Origin: Actinomycetales bacterium
GTDB lineage: Bacteria > Actinomycetota > Actinomycetes > Actinomycetales > Cellulomonadaceae
Length of the DNA stretch: 64,000 bases
Assembly: GCA_020444245.1 (NCBI GenBank)
Contig: JAHLLI010000013.1
Span: forward strand, 1 to 64,000
Direction of reading: 5' to 3'
Below are positions 34,792-44,357 of this stretch, one piece after another; the stretch's first letter is position 1; the number at the start of each line of letters is the position of its first letter. Both the position numbers and the translations under genes were made by a program. The notes beneath the pieces were generated by a model. That model was not told the DNA's origin and made no database searches. It was given only the letters and a program-made list of their open reading frames with translations.

Positions 34792-37329
34792 CTACCGCGC
34801 CGGCCTCAGGGTGAGGCGCGCCCGGGTCGCCGAGTCGACCGCGTCCCGGCCGAACGGCCAGGCGAACTGGCGACCGTCCACCCACGCGGCGAGCTGGTCG
34901 GTGTAGTGGCGTGACCCGGGGTGGCCCGAGGTGCCGGTCGCGTCGACCCACGTGGAGGCGTCCCAGTCGGACAGGTCGCACACCATCCGCATCGAGGGGC
35001 CGGACACCGCGTCGTAGGAGCCCGACGCCGCGTCCCAGGCCGTCGCATCCACGATGGAGCTCCCGCCGCCCACCGCGACCGGCGTCGGGTCCACCAGCAT
35101 CGTGATCGGCCACGGCGCCGAGCCGCCACCGAGCACGGGGTGCTCGAGAGCGACGCGGTGCAGCCGTCCCCACTGCCAGGCGGTCGGGTCCTTGCCCAGC
35201 TGCACCGTGAGGCGGAGCCTGGCCTGCGACAGGGCGCGGGACAGGACCTCGTCGCGGCTCTCGACCACGTTCACCGTCGTCCGGTCGTCCCACCACCGGC
35301 TGTCGGGCTCAGCGAGCAGGGCCTCGACGACCGCGTACCATCGGTCGCCACCGTCCGGCCACTGGGATTCGGGCAGGTCGTCGTCGAAGGTGTCCGCGAG
35401 CAGGGCGGACCACACGGCGGCGACGTAGGCCGCCGCAGCCGAGTCCGCGGTCATCTGCCCGTCCCAGCCCCGCAGCAGGTCGACGGCCTTGCGGGTGAAC
35501 GCGTCGTCCACCGGCGCCGCGAGCAGCGCGGGCACCAGGGTGTCGACCAGAGCCGTGCGGGTGTCGGTCTGCAGCGCCTGCGTCGAGGCGACGTCGATCG
35601 GCGTCCCGGCGGCGATCTGCTCGGTGAGGACCTGCCGGATCCGGGCCGCCCGGAAGCCGTAGTCCCAGTCGTGGGTGAGGAACGGCTCGTCCGCGCCGGA
35701 GACCACCTGGTTCGCGGCGACGATGAAACCCTCGGGCGGGTCGAGCTCGGCCGGCAGGTCGGCCGGGTCGACCCAGCCCTGCCAGTCGTACCGCGAGTCC
35801 CAGCCCGGCCGGGGCCACGACCCGTCCGAGGGCACCGGGCCGTCGGTGATCACCCGCCGGATCGGGATCCGACCCGGGGCCTGGTAGCCGATGTGGCCGT
35901 CGACGGTGGCGAACACGATGTTCTGCGCAGGGACCTCGAACCTCTCGGCCGCGGCGGCGACGTCGGCGGCGTCGGTGGCCGTGTCCATCGCGAACACCGC
36001 CTCGGCGGTGCGCCCCGGCTCCAGCCCGGTCCACGACAGCGCCACCGCGGGCGATCCGAACCCGCCCGGCTCGACCGGAGCGCCGACCAGCGGGTCCAGG
36101 ACGTCCGAGACGATCGGTCCGTGCACCGTGGAGCGGACCTCGAGGTCGATCGGCTCGCCGCCGGCGACCTTGATCGTCTCCGTGCGGCTCTGGATCGCGA
36201 TCTGCTCGCCGTCGCGCAGGTACGTCTGCGCCGACGTGTCGAGGCGCTCGAGGAAGAAGTCCGAGGTGTCCGCGCCCATGTTGGTCAGGCCCCAGGCCAG
36301 CGACCCGTTGTGCCCGATGATCACCCCGGGGAAGCCCGCGAGCGAGAACCCGGTGACGTCGAACGGGCAGGCGGCACCCACGGTGGTGCAGCGCAGCCCG
36401 ACCTGGGACCAGACCCCGGGCGCCGACAGGTCCAGGTGGGGGTCGTTGGCCAGGATCGGGGCGCCGCTCGCGGTGTGCTCGCCCGACACCGCCCAGGAGT
36501 TCGACCCGATCCCGTCGCCCTCGCCGACCAGGTGCGGCACCATCGACAGCGCCTCGTCGGCCAGCCGGGCGGCCTCCGCGGCGCCGGGGCCCAGGTCGAT
36601 CGTCGGATCGGTGGCCGAGGCCTCGACGTCGCCGCCGACGATCGGGGGGCTGGCCGCGGTCCGGGGGAACAGCTGGTCGGTCATCGCGACGTCGCGCACC
36701 GCGGCGTACACCTGCACGCGGGCCAGCTCGTCCCGGTCGTTCGCGCGCAGGTCCCAGGCCATCGCCTTCAGCCAGACCAGCGAGTCCACCGGGTCCCACG
36801 GCTCGGGCGTGGACAGGTCGATGCGGGTGCCCAGCACGGTGTACTCGACGGCGATGCTGTCCATGTCGCGGTTCGCGAGGTACGCGTTCACGCCGTCCGC
36901 GTAGGCCTGGAGGTACTCGCGCGTCGTGTCGTCGAGCTGGGCCCACTCCGCCGAGGCGACCCGGCGCCAGCCGAGGGTGCGCACCACCTTGTCCGAGTCG
37001 ATCGCGCGCTCGTCGCCGCCGACCAGCTCCGCGAGCCGGCCCGACGCGACGTGCCGACGCAGGTCCATGAGGAAGAACCGGTCCTGCGCGTCGACGTAGC
37101 CCTGGGCGCGGAACAGGTCCGCCGGGGTGTCGGCTTCGATGGTCGGGACGCCGCGCGCGTCGCGGAGCACGGACACCTCGGCGTCCAGCCCGAGCAGGGT
37201 CGCGGTTCCGCCGTGGCTGGGCAGCGGCCGACGGACCAGCACGAGGCCGACCCCGGCGAGCGCGAGCATCGCGACCACCACGACACCGGCGACCACGGCG
37301 AGGACACGGGGCGCACGTCGTCGGGACAC
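34792..37329 (-). CDS. Penicillin acylase (Ntn-hydrolase) family protein
   Basis: 845 residues. The N-terminal membrane anchor/signal follows RRRAPR. The proenzyme reads GLDAEVSVLRDARGVPTIEADTPADLFRAQGYVDAQDRFFLMDLRRHVASGRLAELVG. The self-cleavage site is GIGSNSWAVSGEHTASGAPILANDPHL, around residue 280, with the Ser of NSWAVSG as new N-terminal nucleophile. The beta chain carries the Asn oxyanion region FVIAANQVV. Members hydrolyse beta-lactam side chains, N-acyl-homoserine lactones or other N-acyl compounds; which one applies is not shown. TAGTCT (37336-37341) lies 6 nt before GTG 37329, a leaderless start. Confidence 0.92.
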   Translation of the reverse strand: MSRRRAPRVLAVVAGVVVVAMLALAGVGLVLVRRPLPSHGGTATLLGLDAEVSVLRDARGVPTIEADTPADLFRAQGYVDAQDRFFLMDLRRHVASGRLAELVGGDERAIDSDKVVRTLGWRRVASAEWAQLDDTTREYLQAYADGVNAYLANRDMDSIAVEYTVLGTRIDLSTPEPWDPVDSLVWLKAMAWDLRANDRDELARVQVYAAVRDVAMTDQLFPRTAASPPIVGGDVEASATDPTIDLGPGAAEAARLADEALSMVPHLVGEGDGIGSNSWAVSGEHTASGAPILANDPHLDLSAPGVWSQVGLRCTTVGAACPFDVTGFSLAGFPGVIIGHNGSLAWGLTNMGADTSDFFLERLDTSAQTYLRDGEQIAIQSRTETIKVAGGEPIDLEVRSTVHGPIVSDVLDPLVGAPVEPGGFGSPAVALSWTGLEPGRTAEAVFAMDTATDAADVAAAAERFEVPAQNIVFATVDGHIGYQAPGRIPIRRVITDGPVPSDGSWPRPGWDSRYDWQGWVDPADLPAELDPPEGFIVAANQVVSGADEPFLTHDWDYGFRAARIRQVLTEQIAAGTPIDVASTQALQTDTRTALVDTLVPALLAAPVDDAFTRKAVDLLRGWDGQMTADSAAAAYVAAVWSALLADTFDDDLPESQWPDGGDRWYAVVEALLAEPDSRWWDDRTTVNVVESRDEVLSRALSQARLRLTVQLGKDPTAWQWGRLHRVALEHPVLGGGSAPWPITMLVDPTPVAVGGGSSIVDATAWDAASGSYDAVSGPSMRMVCDLSDWDASTWVDATGTSGHPGSRHYTDQLAAWVDGRQFAWPFGRDAVDSATRARLTLRPAR

Positions 37330-37371
37330 GGTGCGAGACTAACGGCGGATCGGACCGACCGGAGGACGACA

Positions 37372-37779
37372 GTGCCCACCTACTCCTATGCCTGCACCGA
37401 GTGCGAGCACCGCTTCGACGCCCAGCAGGCCTTCACCGACGACGCGCTCACGGACTGCCCTCAGTGCGGCGGCCGGCTGCGCAAGCTGTTCGGCAACGTC
37501 GGCGTCGTGTTCAAGGGGTCGGGCTTCTACCGCACCGATGCGCGCGACGACGCCAAGCGGTCCGGCGGGGCCACCCGGACGGGCCAGAAGCCGGCGTCCG
37601 GCGGGTCGACGTCGGGTTCGTCGTCGGAGGGTTCGTCCTCGGGCACCACGGCCACCGCCGGGTCGGAGGGCTCCTCGTCGTCCGGCGGGTCGGGGTCGAA
37701 GGCCCCGGCCGGGTCCTCGGGCGGCCCGGCCTCGTCCGGGTCCTCGGGCGGCAGCGCCCCGGCGGCCGCGGCCGGCTGA
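37372..37779 (+). CDS. FmdB-type zinc-ribbon protein
   Basis: 135 residues. The N-terminal zinc ribbon MPTYSYACTECEHRFDAQQ..CPQCGGRLRKLFGNVGVVFKGSGFYRTD matches the FmdB/CxxC family. The remaining ~75 residues are a low-complexity Ser/Gly/Ala tail (GSTSGSSSEGSSSGTTATAG). Starts at GTG 37372 with GGAGG 7 nt upstream. Divergent from the acylase gene. Role unknown; regulation of amidase genes was proposed for the namesake. Confidence 0.9.
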   Translation: MPTYSYACTECEHRFDAQQAFTDDALTDCPQCGGRLRKLFGNVGVVFKGSGFYRTDARDDAKRSGGATRTGQKPASGGSTSGSSSEGSSSGTTATAGSEGSSSSGGSGSKAPAGSSGGPASSGSSGGSAPAAAAG

Positions 37780-37864
37780 TCCACAGGCCGCGCCCGGGAC
37801 ACCCCGTCCCCCGCGGCGCCGGTCCGCGAACCCGCCCCACCGTGCGGGCCGCAAGGCTGCCCGC

Positions 37865-38449
37865 GTGCCCCTGCTGCTGACCTTGCGCGTGTGGGCCTGG
37901 CGCGCCAGGCCGCTGCTCGCCCTGGTGCTCCTGGCCCTGCTCGCCCTCGCGGCAGCGCACGCGGTCGCCCCGGACGCGCCGGCGCCCGCCGTGCTGGTGG
38001 CCGCCACCGACCTGGCCGCCGGCGACGTGCTGACCGGCGACGACCTGCGCGCCGTGCCGCTCGACCCGGCACCCGTGGGCGCCCCGACCGACCCAGCCGC
38101 CGTGGTCGGCCGGGCGCTCGCGGTAGCTGTGCCTGCCGGCCTGCCGCTCGTGCCGGAGCTGTTGGACGGCGAGCGGTTCACACGCGACCCGCCGGCGGGC
38201 ACCGTCGTGGTCCCGCTCGAGCTCGACGAGGCGGCCGTGCTGGTCGCCGGGGACCGGGTCGACGTCCTGGCGGTGGGGTGCCCCGAGCACCCGGCCGCGC
38301 TCGCGCGACGCGCCCTGGTGGTCCAGGCAGCCGAGCCGACGGGCTCCGGTGGGGTCGGGCCGGTCCTGGTCGCGGTGACGCGGGCCGAGGTGAGCGAGAT
38401 CTCCGAGGTCCGCGCCGTCTGCCAGCTCGGTGCCGCGCTCGTGGAATGA
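37865..38449 (+). CDS. SAF-domain protein (CpaB/RcpC-like)
   Basis: 194 residues from GTG 37865. One N-terminal membrane helix (RPLLALVLLALLALAAAHAV) is followed by a SAF domain (VLVAATDLAAGDVLTGDDLRAVPLDPAP, AVPAGLPLVPELL). Actinobacterial single-gene versions of this Flp-pilus CpaB type are usual next to fmdB and mscL. No other pilus gene lies here, so its function is uncertain. Confidence 0.85.
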   Translation: MPLLLTLRVWAWRARPLLALVLLALLALAAAHAVAPDAPAPAVLVAATDLAAGDVLTGDDLRAVPLDPAPVGAPTDPAAVVGRALAVAVPAGLPLVPELLDGERFTRDPPAGTVVVPLELDEAAVLVAGDRVDVLAVGCPEHPAALARRALVVQAAEPTGSGGVGPVLVAVTRAEVSEISEVRAVCQLGAALVE

Positions 38450-38515
38450 TCTTCGGGTCCGTTCACCCGATCGGAGCATCCGCAGGCTCTCGACCCCGAC
38501 CACCTGGAGGCACCA

Positions 38516-38896
38516 GTGATCAAGGGTTTCAAGGACTTCATCATGCGCGGCAACGTCGTCGACCTCGCCGTCGCCGTCGTGATCGGCGCGGCGTTCGCCG
38601 GTGTCGTGGACTCGATCGTCAACGGCATCATCACGCCGCTGATCGCCGCGATCTTCGGCAGGTCCAGCCTGGCGAACGTGTGGGTGTTCGAGATCAACCA
38701 CGCCGTCTTCTCGATCGGGCTCGTGCTGCAGGCCGCCCTCAGCTTCCTGGCGGTCGCCGCAGCGATCTACTTCCTCGTCGTCGTGCCGATGAACGCGCTC
38801 GCCGCTCGCCGGTCCAGGGGCGAGGAGCCCGCGCCCGCCGCGCCGGCCGAGGACATCGTGCTGCTGACCGAGATCCGCGACCTGCTCAAGAAGTAG
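38516..38896 (+). CDS. mscL: Large-conductance mechanosensitive channel
   Basis: 126 residues: MIKGFKDFIMRGNVVDLAVAVVIGAAFAGVVDSIVNGIITPLIAAIFG, then a second helix (LQAALSFLAVAAAIYFLVVVPMN) and the charged C-terminal helix EIRDLLKK. It forms a homopentameric pore that opens under osmotic down-shock. Start is GTG 38516 with CTGGAGG upstream. Confidence 0.96.
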   Translation: MIKGFKDFIMRGNVVDLAVAVVIGAAFAGVVDSIVNGIITPLIAAIFGRSSLANVWVFEINHAVFSIGLVLQAALSFLAVAAAIYFLVVVPMNALAARRSRGEEPAPAAPAEDIVLLTEIRDLLKK

Positions 38897-38914
38897 GCGC
38901 CGCCCCGGCCGGCC

Positions 38915-39136
38915 TCACCAGTGCGGGGGCTTCTCCCGCAGGATGCGCTCGTCGTCGTCGGCCTCCGGCCGACCGCCCCAGCCGGCCTCGGTGTCGGCGT
39001 CGTCCTTGGGTGCACGCGGCTCGGGGCCCTCGGCGCGGGCCGTGCCACCGACGGCCCGCCGATGGCCGCGGCGTCCGCGCGGCCGCGGTGCCGACTCCTC
39101 GCCCTGCGGGCCGGTCCCGCGGTCGGGATCAGCCAT
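38915..39136 (-). CDS. Small charged hypothetical protein
   Basis: 73 residues, hydrophilic and rich in Arg, Asp, Glu and Pro, ending in GRPEADDDERILREKPPHW. It is predicted to be disordered. Its ATG lies within the stop of the upstream 1435-residue gene (TGATG), so the two are translated together. The C-terminal DDDERILREKPPHW pattern recalls a small actinobacterial family of unknown function. Coupled position is the only clue to role. Confidence 0.6.
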   Translation of the reverse strand: MADPDRGTGPQGEESAPRPRGRRGHRRAVGGTARAEGPEPRAPKDDADTEAGWGGRPEADDDERILREKPPHW

Positions 39137-42100
39137 CACCGTCCGCCCAGTGCCCGCCGGGCCGCTGCGCCCACCACGGCGTCGATCCGGCTGCCGCGGC
39201 GCTTGAAGCCCAGCTCGGCGCGCAGGGCGGCGGCGAGCCGGGCCTCGTCGCGCTCGACGTCACCGGTGAGCAACCAGGCCGCGAGGTCGTCGAGCTGGTC
39301 GTCGGTGTAGGCCCCGACCGGGAGGCCGGCCGTGACGTCCGGGCGTAGCGGGCGCGGCTCGGACGCGACGATCTCGGGCACCTCGAGCACGCCCTGCTCC
39401 GGTGTGCCCGGCTCCGGCGGGGCTTCCTCGGCCGCATCCTGCCCGGTGCCGCCCGGCGCGGGAGCCTGCGGGGCATCGTCCGCCACGGGAGCGACGTCAC
39501 CGGTCGAGCTCGGGGCGTCGTCGGTCGTCGGGCCGTCGTCCGCCGGCGTTGGCGCGGCGTCACCTGCCGGGGGCGTGCCGGCACCAGACTCGGCCGGCGG
39601 CGTCCCGGCCCCGCTCGGCACGGACCGAGGGGCGATCGTGCGCGGCCGAGCGGCCCGTGCCGCGTACGCCTCGACGACGACCTGCGCGATCGCGTCCGCC
39701 TCGGCCTGCGGGTCGCCGAACGCTGCGGCAGACCAGACCTGGACGACGCTCCAGCCCAGCCGCTCCAGCCGCTCGGCCACCTGGCGGTCCCGCACCCGCA
39801 CGCTCGGCTCGCCCAGGTAGGCGTCGTCGTCGGTGAGCACCGCGACGAGCAGCTCGTCGGGCAGGTCCGGGTGCCCGACCGCCAGCGGCACCGTGGGACC
39901 GCCGGGGGTGCCGTGCTCGACCGCCACGATCAGCCCGAGGCGCCACAGCCGCTCCGCCAGGTCCAGCACCAGGCGGTCGGAGCCGTCCGGCGCGGCGGGC
40001 TCGCCCGCGGCGTCGTCGGGCTCGCCGACCATGGTCAGCAGGTCGCGCAGCAGCTCCGGGCCCGGGGACGTCAGCCGCTCGGGGTCCAGGTCGGAGCCCG
40101 CGAAGCTGGACACCACCACCAGGCGACGACGTGCCGCACCCAACGCCTCGAGCAGCCGGGCGTCGCCTCCCGGCTCTCCGAGCCGGCCGAACCGGTGCAG
40201 CACCCGCCCGTGCGGGGTGCGCCCGAAGCCCACCGTGAGCAGCACCGTGTCGCGGCGCAACGCCTCGGTGGCGGCCAGGTCCACGACCACGAACGGCTCG
40301 CGCGCATCAGGGGCGAAGAACCCGCCGAGCGCCGGGTTCGCACGGACCTCCGCCAGCACGGCCTCGCGCACCCGGTCGGCGTGCTCGGCGGTGAGCGCGA
40401 CCACCGCGAGGGACTCCGACGGCCGGGTCACCGCGTGCTCGACCACCGTCGCGACCACGTGGTCCACCTCCGCGACGGTCGAGGTGACCGCCCCGTCCCG
40501 GCCGGGCATGCCCGTGCCGTCGACCAGGTCCAGGCGGAGCAGCCCGGCGGTGGACGGCAGCGGGGTCGCGGCCACGGCACGGCCGTACCCGTGCTCGGCG
40601 AGGAAGCCGGTCAACCGGGGGTGACGTGGGACGGCGTCCGAGCTCAGCGTCACCGTCGGGAGCACCTCGGCCAGCCCGTGCACGGCGCTGCCCGTCGCGC
40701 ACCGGGTGTCCGCGACCACGACCACCTGACGGGCCCGGGCCAGCGCCCCCACGACGAGCTCGGTGGGCAGGTGGCCGGCCGCGTCGAGGATCAGCAGGTC
40801 CTCGGAGCGGGTCGGCGGCAGCACGTGCGGGACGAGCATCGGGCCCACCACGAGGCAGGGGCGCAGGTGCCGGGTGACGTCGGGGTAGCGGTCGACGGCC
40901 TGGCGCAGGCTGGTGAAGCGGTCCTCGACGATCTCGCCGAACAGCGCCTGGGCCTGCTCGTCGCAGCGGTGCAGCCGCTGGCGCAGCGCCTCCCGCGAGC
41001 CCGCCACGTGCAGCAGCGCGCGGTCGGACAGGTGACGGCGGTCGAGGGTGCGGAACTCCGCGACCAGCCGGGACAGCGACGCGCCGTCGTGGGCCGCCAT
41101 CGCCGGGTCCTGGCGCAGGATCTCCTCGAACGCGGTGCTCCACCAGGCCAGGTCGAGCTCCGCCCCGACCACACCGGCCGCGACCCGCCGCTCGGCGAGG
41201 TCCGCGACGAGGTCGCCCAGCCCGCGCTTGGCCAGGTCGCGCAGCAGCGCAGTGCGCTCCGGCAGCGCAGCGAGCGCGCCGGCGTCGGCGTGCAGGCGGT
41301 CGAGCCGCTCGGCGAGCCGGGCCCAGTCGAGCCCGTCGAGGTCGCCCCCGGCGCCGGTCGGCTCGAGCACCCCGGCCAGGGCCGCGAGGTCCTGGGCCAC
41401 CGCGCGGTGGTCGCGCTCGATGGCCGCGAGGCCCGACGGCAGGCGCGGCCAGCCACCGGCCGGGCAGTGCGCCTGCCAGATCTCCCGCTGGGTGTGCAGC
41501 TCGACCAGCGCGGCGTGCAGGTCCGGCACGGGCCGTCCGGGGCGCAGCAGGTCCTTCGCCTGGCGGCGCAGCCGACGCCGCACCCCCGGGGCCATCTCCA
41601 CACCGCGCTCCGCGCGCCACTGCTTGGTGGCCGTCGCGGCGATCATGTCCGCCGCCGAGCGCTCGAACGCGATGGGCTGGAACACGTCGAGCACCTGGCG
41701 CACCCCGCCCAGCATCCGCAGCTGCTCGGTCCACGCGGCCGGGGTCGTCGGCGGGACCAGCCCGGTCGCCTCGGCGACCTCCGCGCTCGTGTCCCGCATC
41801 CGCGGCACCGCCTCGCGCAGCCGATCGACCCGGTCCAGAGCGGCGCGCGCACGGTCGGCAGTGGGCAGGTCCGCGCCGAACCACGCGGTGGTCGCAGTGC
41901 TCGCGGTGAAGGCGCCGAGACCGGCCACGGTGACCAGGTCGGCCGCGGCCTGCGCCCGCCGTTCGGCGGTGAGCGACTCGGCGACCGGCGCGGTCAGGCG
42001 CACCGTGGTCCGCGGGCTGGGTCGCTGGGCGGTGAGACGGGCCAGCGCCTGGAGCGCGTCGTAGGCCGAGCACCCCCACGGCTCGCGGACGGTGTGCAGC

Positions 42101-43443
42101 GCCTCGACGTAGGCCGCCAGGCGCGACCTGCGGTCCAGCAGCTCGCGGTCCACGATCTCGACCTTCGCGCCGTCCACCAGCACGGGCTCGATCGTCATGG
42201 CGCCCAGCAGCCGGCGGGCCACCTCGCCGCGCCAGCCAGAGTCCGGCGCCACGTCCAGCACCAGGTCACCGAGCCCCAGCTCGGCGAGCCGGCCGGTCAC
42301 GGCGGTCGCTGCCCGCCGGTGCCCGGCGACGTACAGCACGCGGCGCCCGGCGGCCGCCGCGTCCGCGATCACCGCAGCGAGCGTGCCCGGCACGTCGGAC
42401 CCCGCAGGGGCGTCGACCAGGAGGTGGTGGCCGGCCGCCATCGCGTCGAGCACGTACGCCTGCGTCGGGTCCAGGTCGCCGACGCCGCGCTCCTGGTCCA
42501 GCCCGCGGTCCCCGCGCAGTGCCGGCGGGAGCGGGTGGGCGAGCGCGGCGGCAGCGCGCTGGTCACCGCACAGCGCCGCGATCACCTCGTGCCCGGCGAG
42601 TGACGGCGCGAGCTGCTCCAGGTCGTCGACCAACATCTGCTCGGGGTGCATGAACGTGCCCACCACGACCCGGTCGGTCAGCTCGAAGTCGTCCAGCACG
42701 GCCACGCCGAGCGAGCCCAGCCGCTCGAGGGCCGGGCGCGGGTCGAAGCCCTGGGCGGTGAACGCGCCGCGGGCCAGCGACGTCGGGTCGAGCAGCGCAC
42801 CCCGGCGGCGCAGTGCCGCCGCGAGCAACGGGTTGATCTCCAGCGACGGCTCGAGGACGAGGTCGTAGTCGGCCTCGCCCCGGCCGTGGGGCGTGACCGA
42901 CACGGGGCGCAGCAGCACCGGGGCGCGCAGCCGGCGGCGCTCGGCCCCGGGCGTCGCACCCTCGCGGGGCACGGTGTCGTCGTCGACCGACCGCGGGATC
43001 GTGTCCCCCACGCCGGACGCGAGCGCATCCAGGGGGTCGGGCTCCGGATCGTCACCGCGGTCGGTCCAGCTGGCCACCCCGATCGCCAGGAAGGCGGTCG
43101 CCAGACCGGAGCGCAGGGCGTGGTCCTCGGCGAGCGCGCCGACCGCCCGTGCCCGGCGGCGCGCCTGGGCCAGCGCGGCGCCCTCCCGCACCAGGTTCGA
43201 CAGCCGGGTGGGCCGGCCCGCGAACAGCTGGGCGATCCCGGACGGGTGGGCCGCGGACAGGTCGAGCTGCGCCTCACCGAGCCGCTCGACATCGGACAAC
43301 GCGGACTCGCCGGCGGCGTCGAGCAGGGCGTCGCGCCAGCCGCGCACCGCGCCGGCGACCAGGTCGGCGGTCGTCACGGCCGAGACCGGCGAGCTGCGGC
43401 CGGAGTCGGCCGCCCCCCGGTCGGAGCGCTGCACGGGCATCAC
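39136..43443 (-). CDS. Degenerate superfamily-I helicase-like protein with DUF559-like C terminus
   Basis: 1435 residues. The layout is that of DUF4011-type SF1 helicases: LEINPLLAAALRRRG, then the nucleotide-binding region [87 protein letters not shown] and late SF1 motifs (LLTVGFGRTPHGRVLHRFGRL). Walker A has lost GKS/T (APAGSDVPGTLA, residues 345-356) and Walker B reads LDAAG rather than DEAS. A C-terminal restriction-endonuclease-like segment (LTDDDAYLGEPSVRVRDRQVAERLERLGWSVVQVWS) lacks the usual ECDG. It is probably not a working helicase or nuclease. Leaderless start: ACGCTA (43450-43455) lies 6 nt from GTG 43443. Confidence 0.8.
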   Translation of the reverse strand: MMPVQRSDRGAADSGRSSPVSAVTTADLVAGAVRGWRDALLDAAGESALSDVERLGEAQLDLSAAHPSGIAQLFAGRPTRLSNLVREGAALAQARRRARAVGALAEDHALRSGLATAFLAIGVASWTDRGDDPEPDPLDALASGVGDTIPRSVDDDTVPREGATPGAERRRLRAPVLLRPVSVTPHGRGEADYDLVLEPSLEINPLLAAALRRRGALLDPTSLARGAFTAQGFDPRPALERLGSLGVAVLDDFELTDRVVVGTFMHPEQMLVDDLEQLAPSLAGHEVIAALCGDQRAAAALAHPLPPALRGDRGLDQERGVGDLDPTQAYVLDAMAAGHHLLVDAPAGSDVPGTLAAVIADAAAAGRRVLYVAGHRRAATAVTGRLAELGLGDLVLDVAPDSGWRGEVARRLLGAMTIEPVLVDGAKVEIVDRELLDRRSRLAAYVEALHTVREPWGCSAYDALQALARLTAQRPSPRTTVRLTAPVAESLTAERRAQAAADLVTVAGLGAFTASTATTAWFGADLPTADRARAALDRVDRLREAVPRMRDTSAEVAEATGLVPPTTPAAWTEQLRMLGGVRQVLDVFQPIAFERSAADMIAATATKQWRAERGVEMAPGVRRRLRRQAKDLLRPGRPVPDLHAALVELHTQREIWQAHCPAGGWPRLPSGLAAIERDHRAVAQDLAALAGVLEPTGAGGDLDGLDWARLAERLDRLHADAGALAALPERTALLRDLAKRGLGDLVADLAERRVAAGVVGAELDLAWWSTAFEEILRQDPAMAAHDGASLSRLVAEFRTLDRRHLSDRALLHVAGSREALRQRLHRCDEQAQALFGEIVEDRFTSLRQAVDRYPDVTRHLRPCLVVGPMLVPHVLPPTRSEDLLILDAAGHLPTELVVGALARARQVVVVADTRCATGSAVHGLAEVLPTVTLSSDAVPRHPRLTGFLAEHGYGRAVAATPLPSTAGLLRLDLVDGTGMPGRDGAVTSTVAEVDHVVATVVEHAVTRPSESLAVVALTAEHADRVREAVLAEVRANPALGGFFAPDAREPFVVVDLAATEALRRDTVLLTVGFGRTPHGRVLHRFGRLGEPGGDARLLEALGAARRRLVVVSSFAGSDLDPERLTSPGPELLRDLLTMVGEPDDAAGEPAAPDGSDRLVLDLAERLWRLGLIVAVEHGTPGGPTVPLAVGHPDLPDELLVAVLTDDDAYLGEPSVRVRDRQVAERLERLGWSVVQVWSAAAFGDPQAEADAIAQVVVEAYAARAARPRTIAPRSVPSGAGTPPAESGAGTPPAGDAAPTPADDGPTTDDAPSSTGDVAPVADDAPQAPAPGGTGQDAAEEAPPEPGTPEQGVLEVPEIVASEPRPLRPDVTAGLPVGAYTDDQLDDLAAWLLTGDVERDEARLAAALRAELGFKRRGSRIDAVVGAAARRALGGR

Positions 43444-43567
43444 GCCAGCACGCTACGGCGGGGAGGGAGGGTGGCGGGGTCGGCGCGCCGACGGGTGCCC
43501 CGACTGGCCGCGGAGCGGGCCACGAACGGGTGCCGCGACGGGCGACCGCGAACGGCTCCGGACATAC

Positions 43568-43608
43568 GACAGTGCGCGCCGCGCAGGGGGCAGGCGACGC
43601 GCACTGTC
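43568..43608 (-). terminator. Hairpin after the universal stress protein gene
   Basis: 11-bp arms (GACAGTGCGCG and CGCGCACTGTC) flank a 19-nt GC-rich loop. It is 75 nt beyond the USP stop and upstream of the helicase-like gene promoter. The long loop makes it less than certain. Confidence 0.5.
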
Positions 43609-43682
43609 TAGTAACCAGTGTGCTCGCTGCGGCCCTCCTCGTCAAACGCCGTCACCCGTCCGGGTCCCGCGACCGGCGCGGG

Positions 43683-44225
43683 TCAGGTCCAGTGGCTGGC
43701 GCGCCAGTCGATCACCTCGAGCGGCACGATCAGGACGGGTCGGTGCTGGTGGTGGCTGAGGCGCACGGCGAGCGACCCGTCGAGGAACTCGCGCATCCGC
43801 GAGCCGGGCCCGGGCGCCTGGGTGCCGACCACGAAGGCGGCGGCGTCCACGGCGCGCGCGAGGTGGGTCAGCGCCCGGTCGGGGCGCCCGGCGAGGTAGC
43901 GGAACACCCACGGCACCCCGGCGTCGCCGAGCACCTCGGTGAGGTGGCGCTCGTAGGTCTGCTGGCGCTCCTGCCACCGGTCGTCCATGCCGTCCGGGTC
44001 GATCGGCACGTGCAGGACGGTGCCGTCGGCGTACTCCTCGGCGACGTAGCGGCCCTGGTCGACGTAGGCGCAGTAGAGCGTCGACGCCCCGGCCGCCGCG
44101 GCCCACATCGCCGCCGTGAGGGCGACCAGCTCGGGCTGGTCGGGCTCGAGGGCGAGGACGAACGGGTGCCCGGCGACCGGCACCATCCGGTCCGGGCTGG
44201 GCTGCGGCACGTGGTGCGTCGGCAT
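43683..44225 (-). CDS. Universal stress protein-like protein
   Basis: 180 residues from ATG 44225 (GGAGGG 9 nt upstream). USP fold: VLALEPDQPELVALTAAMWAAAAGASTLYCAYVDQ, then ALTHLARAVDAAAFVVGTQAPGPGSRMREFLDGSLAVRLSHHQHRPVLIVPL. The usual ATP-binding glycine run G2xG9xG(S/T) is only partly matched (GTQAPGPGSRMREFLDGS), so ATP binding is uncertain. Single-domain, monocistronic. Confidence 0.82.
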   Translation of the reverse strand: MPTHHVPQPSPDRMVPVAGHPFVLALEPDQPELVALTAAMWAAAAGASTLYCAYVDQGRYVAEEYADGTVLHVPIDPDGMDDRWQERQQTYERHLTEVLGDAGVPWVFRYLAGRPDRALTHLARAVDAAAFVVGTQAPGPGSRMREFLDGSLAVRLSHHQHRPVLIVPLEVIDWRASHWT

Positions 44226-44357
44226 CGATCGGTCCCTCCCGCGGCCGCCGGCCGCCTCGCCGGGCGGCATCGACGTCTGCGTACCACGACGGGCCGCGCC
44301 GCCCGACGTCAGCCTACGGCCGCGCCGCCGCGCCGGCCGCGCCGCGACCCACCGACC

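Noticed and set aside
36595-37329. Quorum-quenching (AHL acylase) role for the penicillin acylase-like gene
   Set aside because: Cannot be separated from beta-lactam or other acylases on the visible motifs; left as family-level call.
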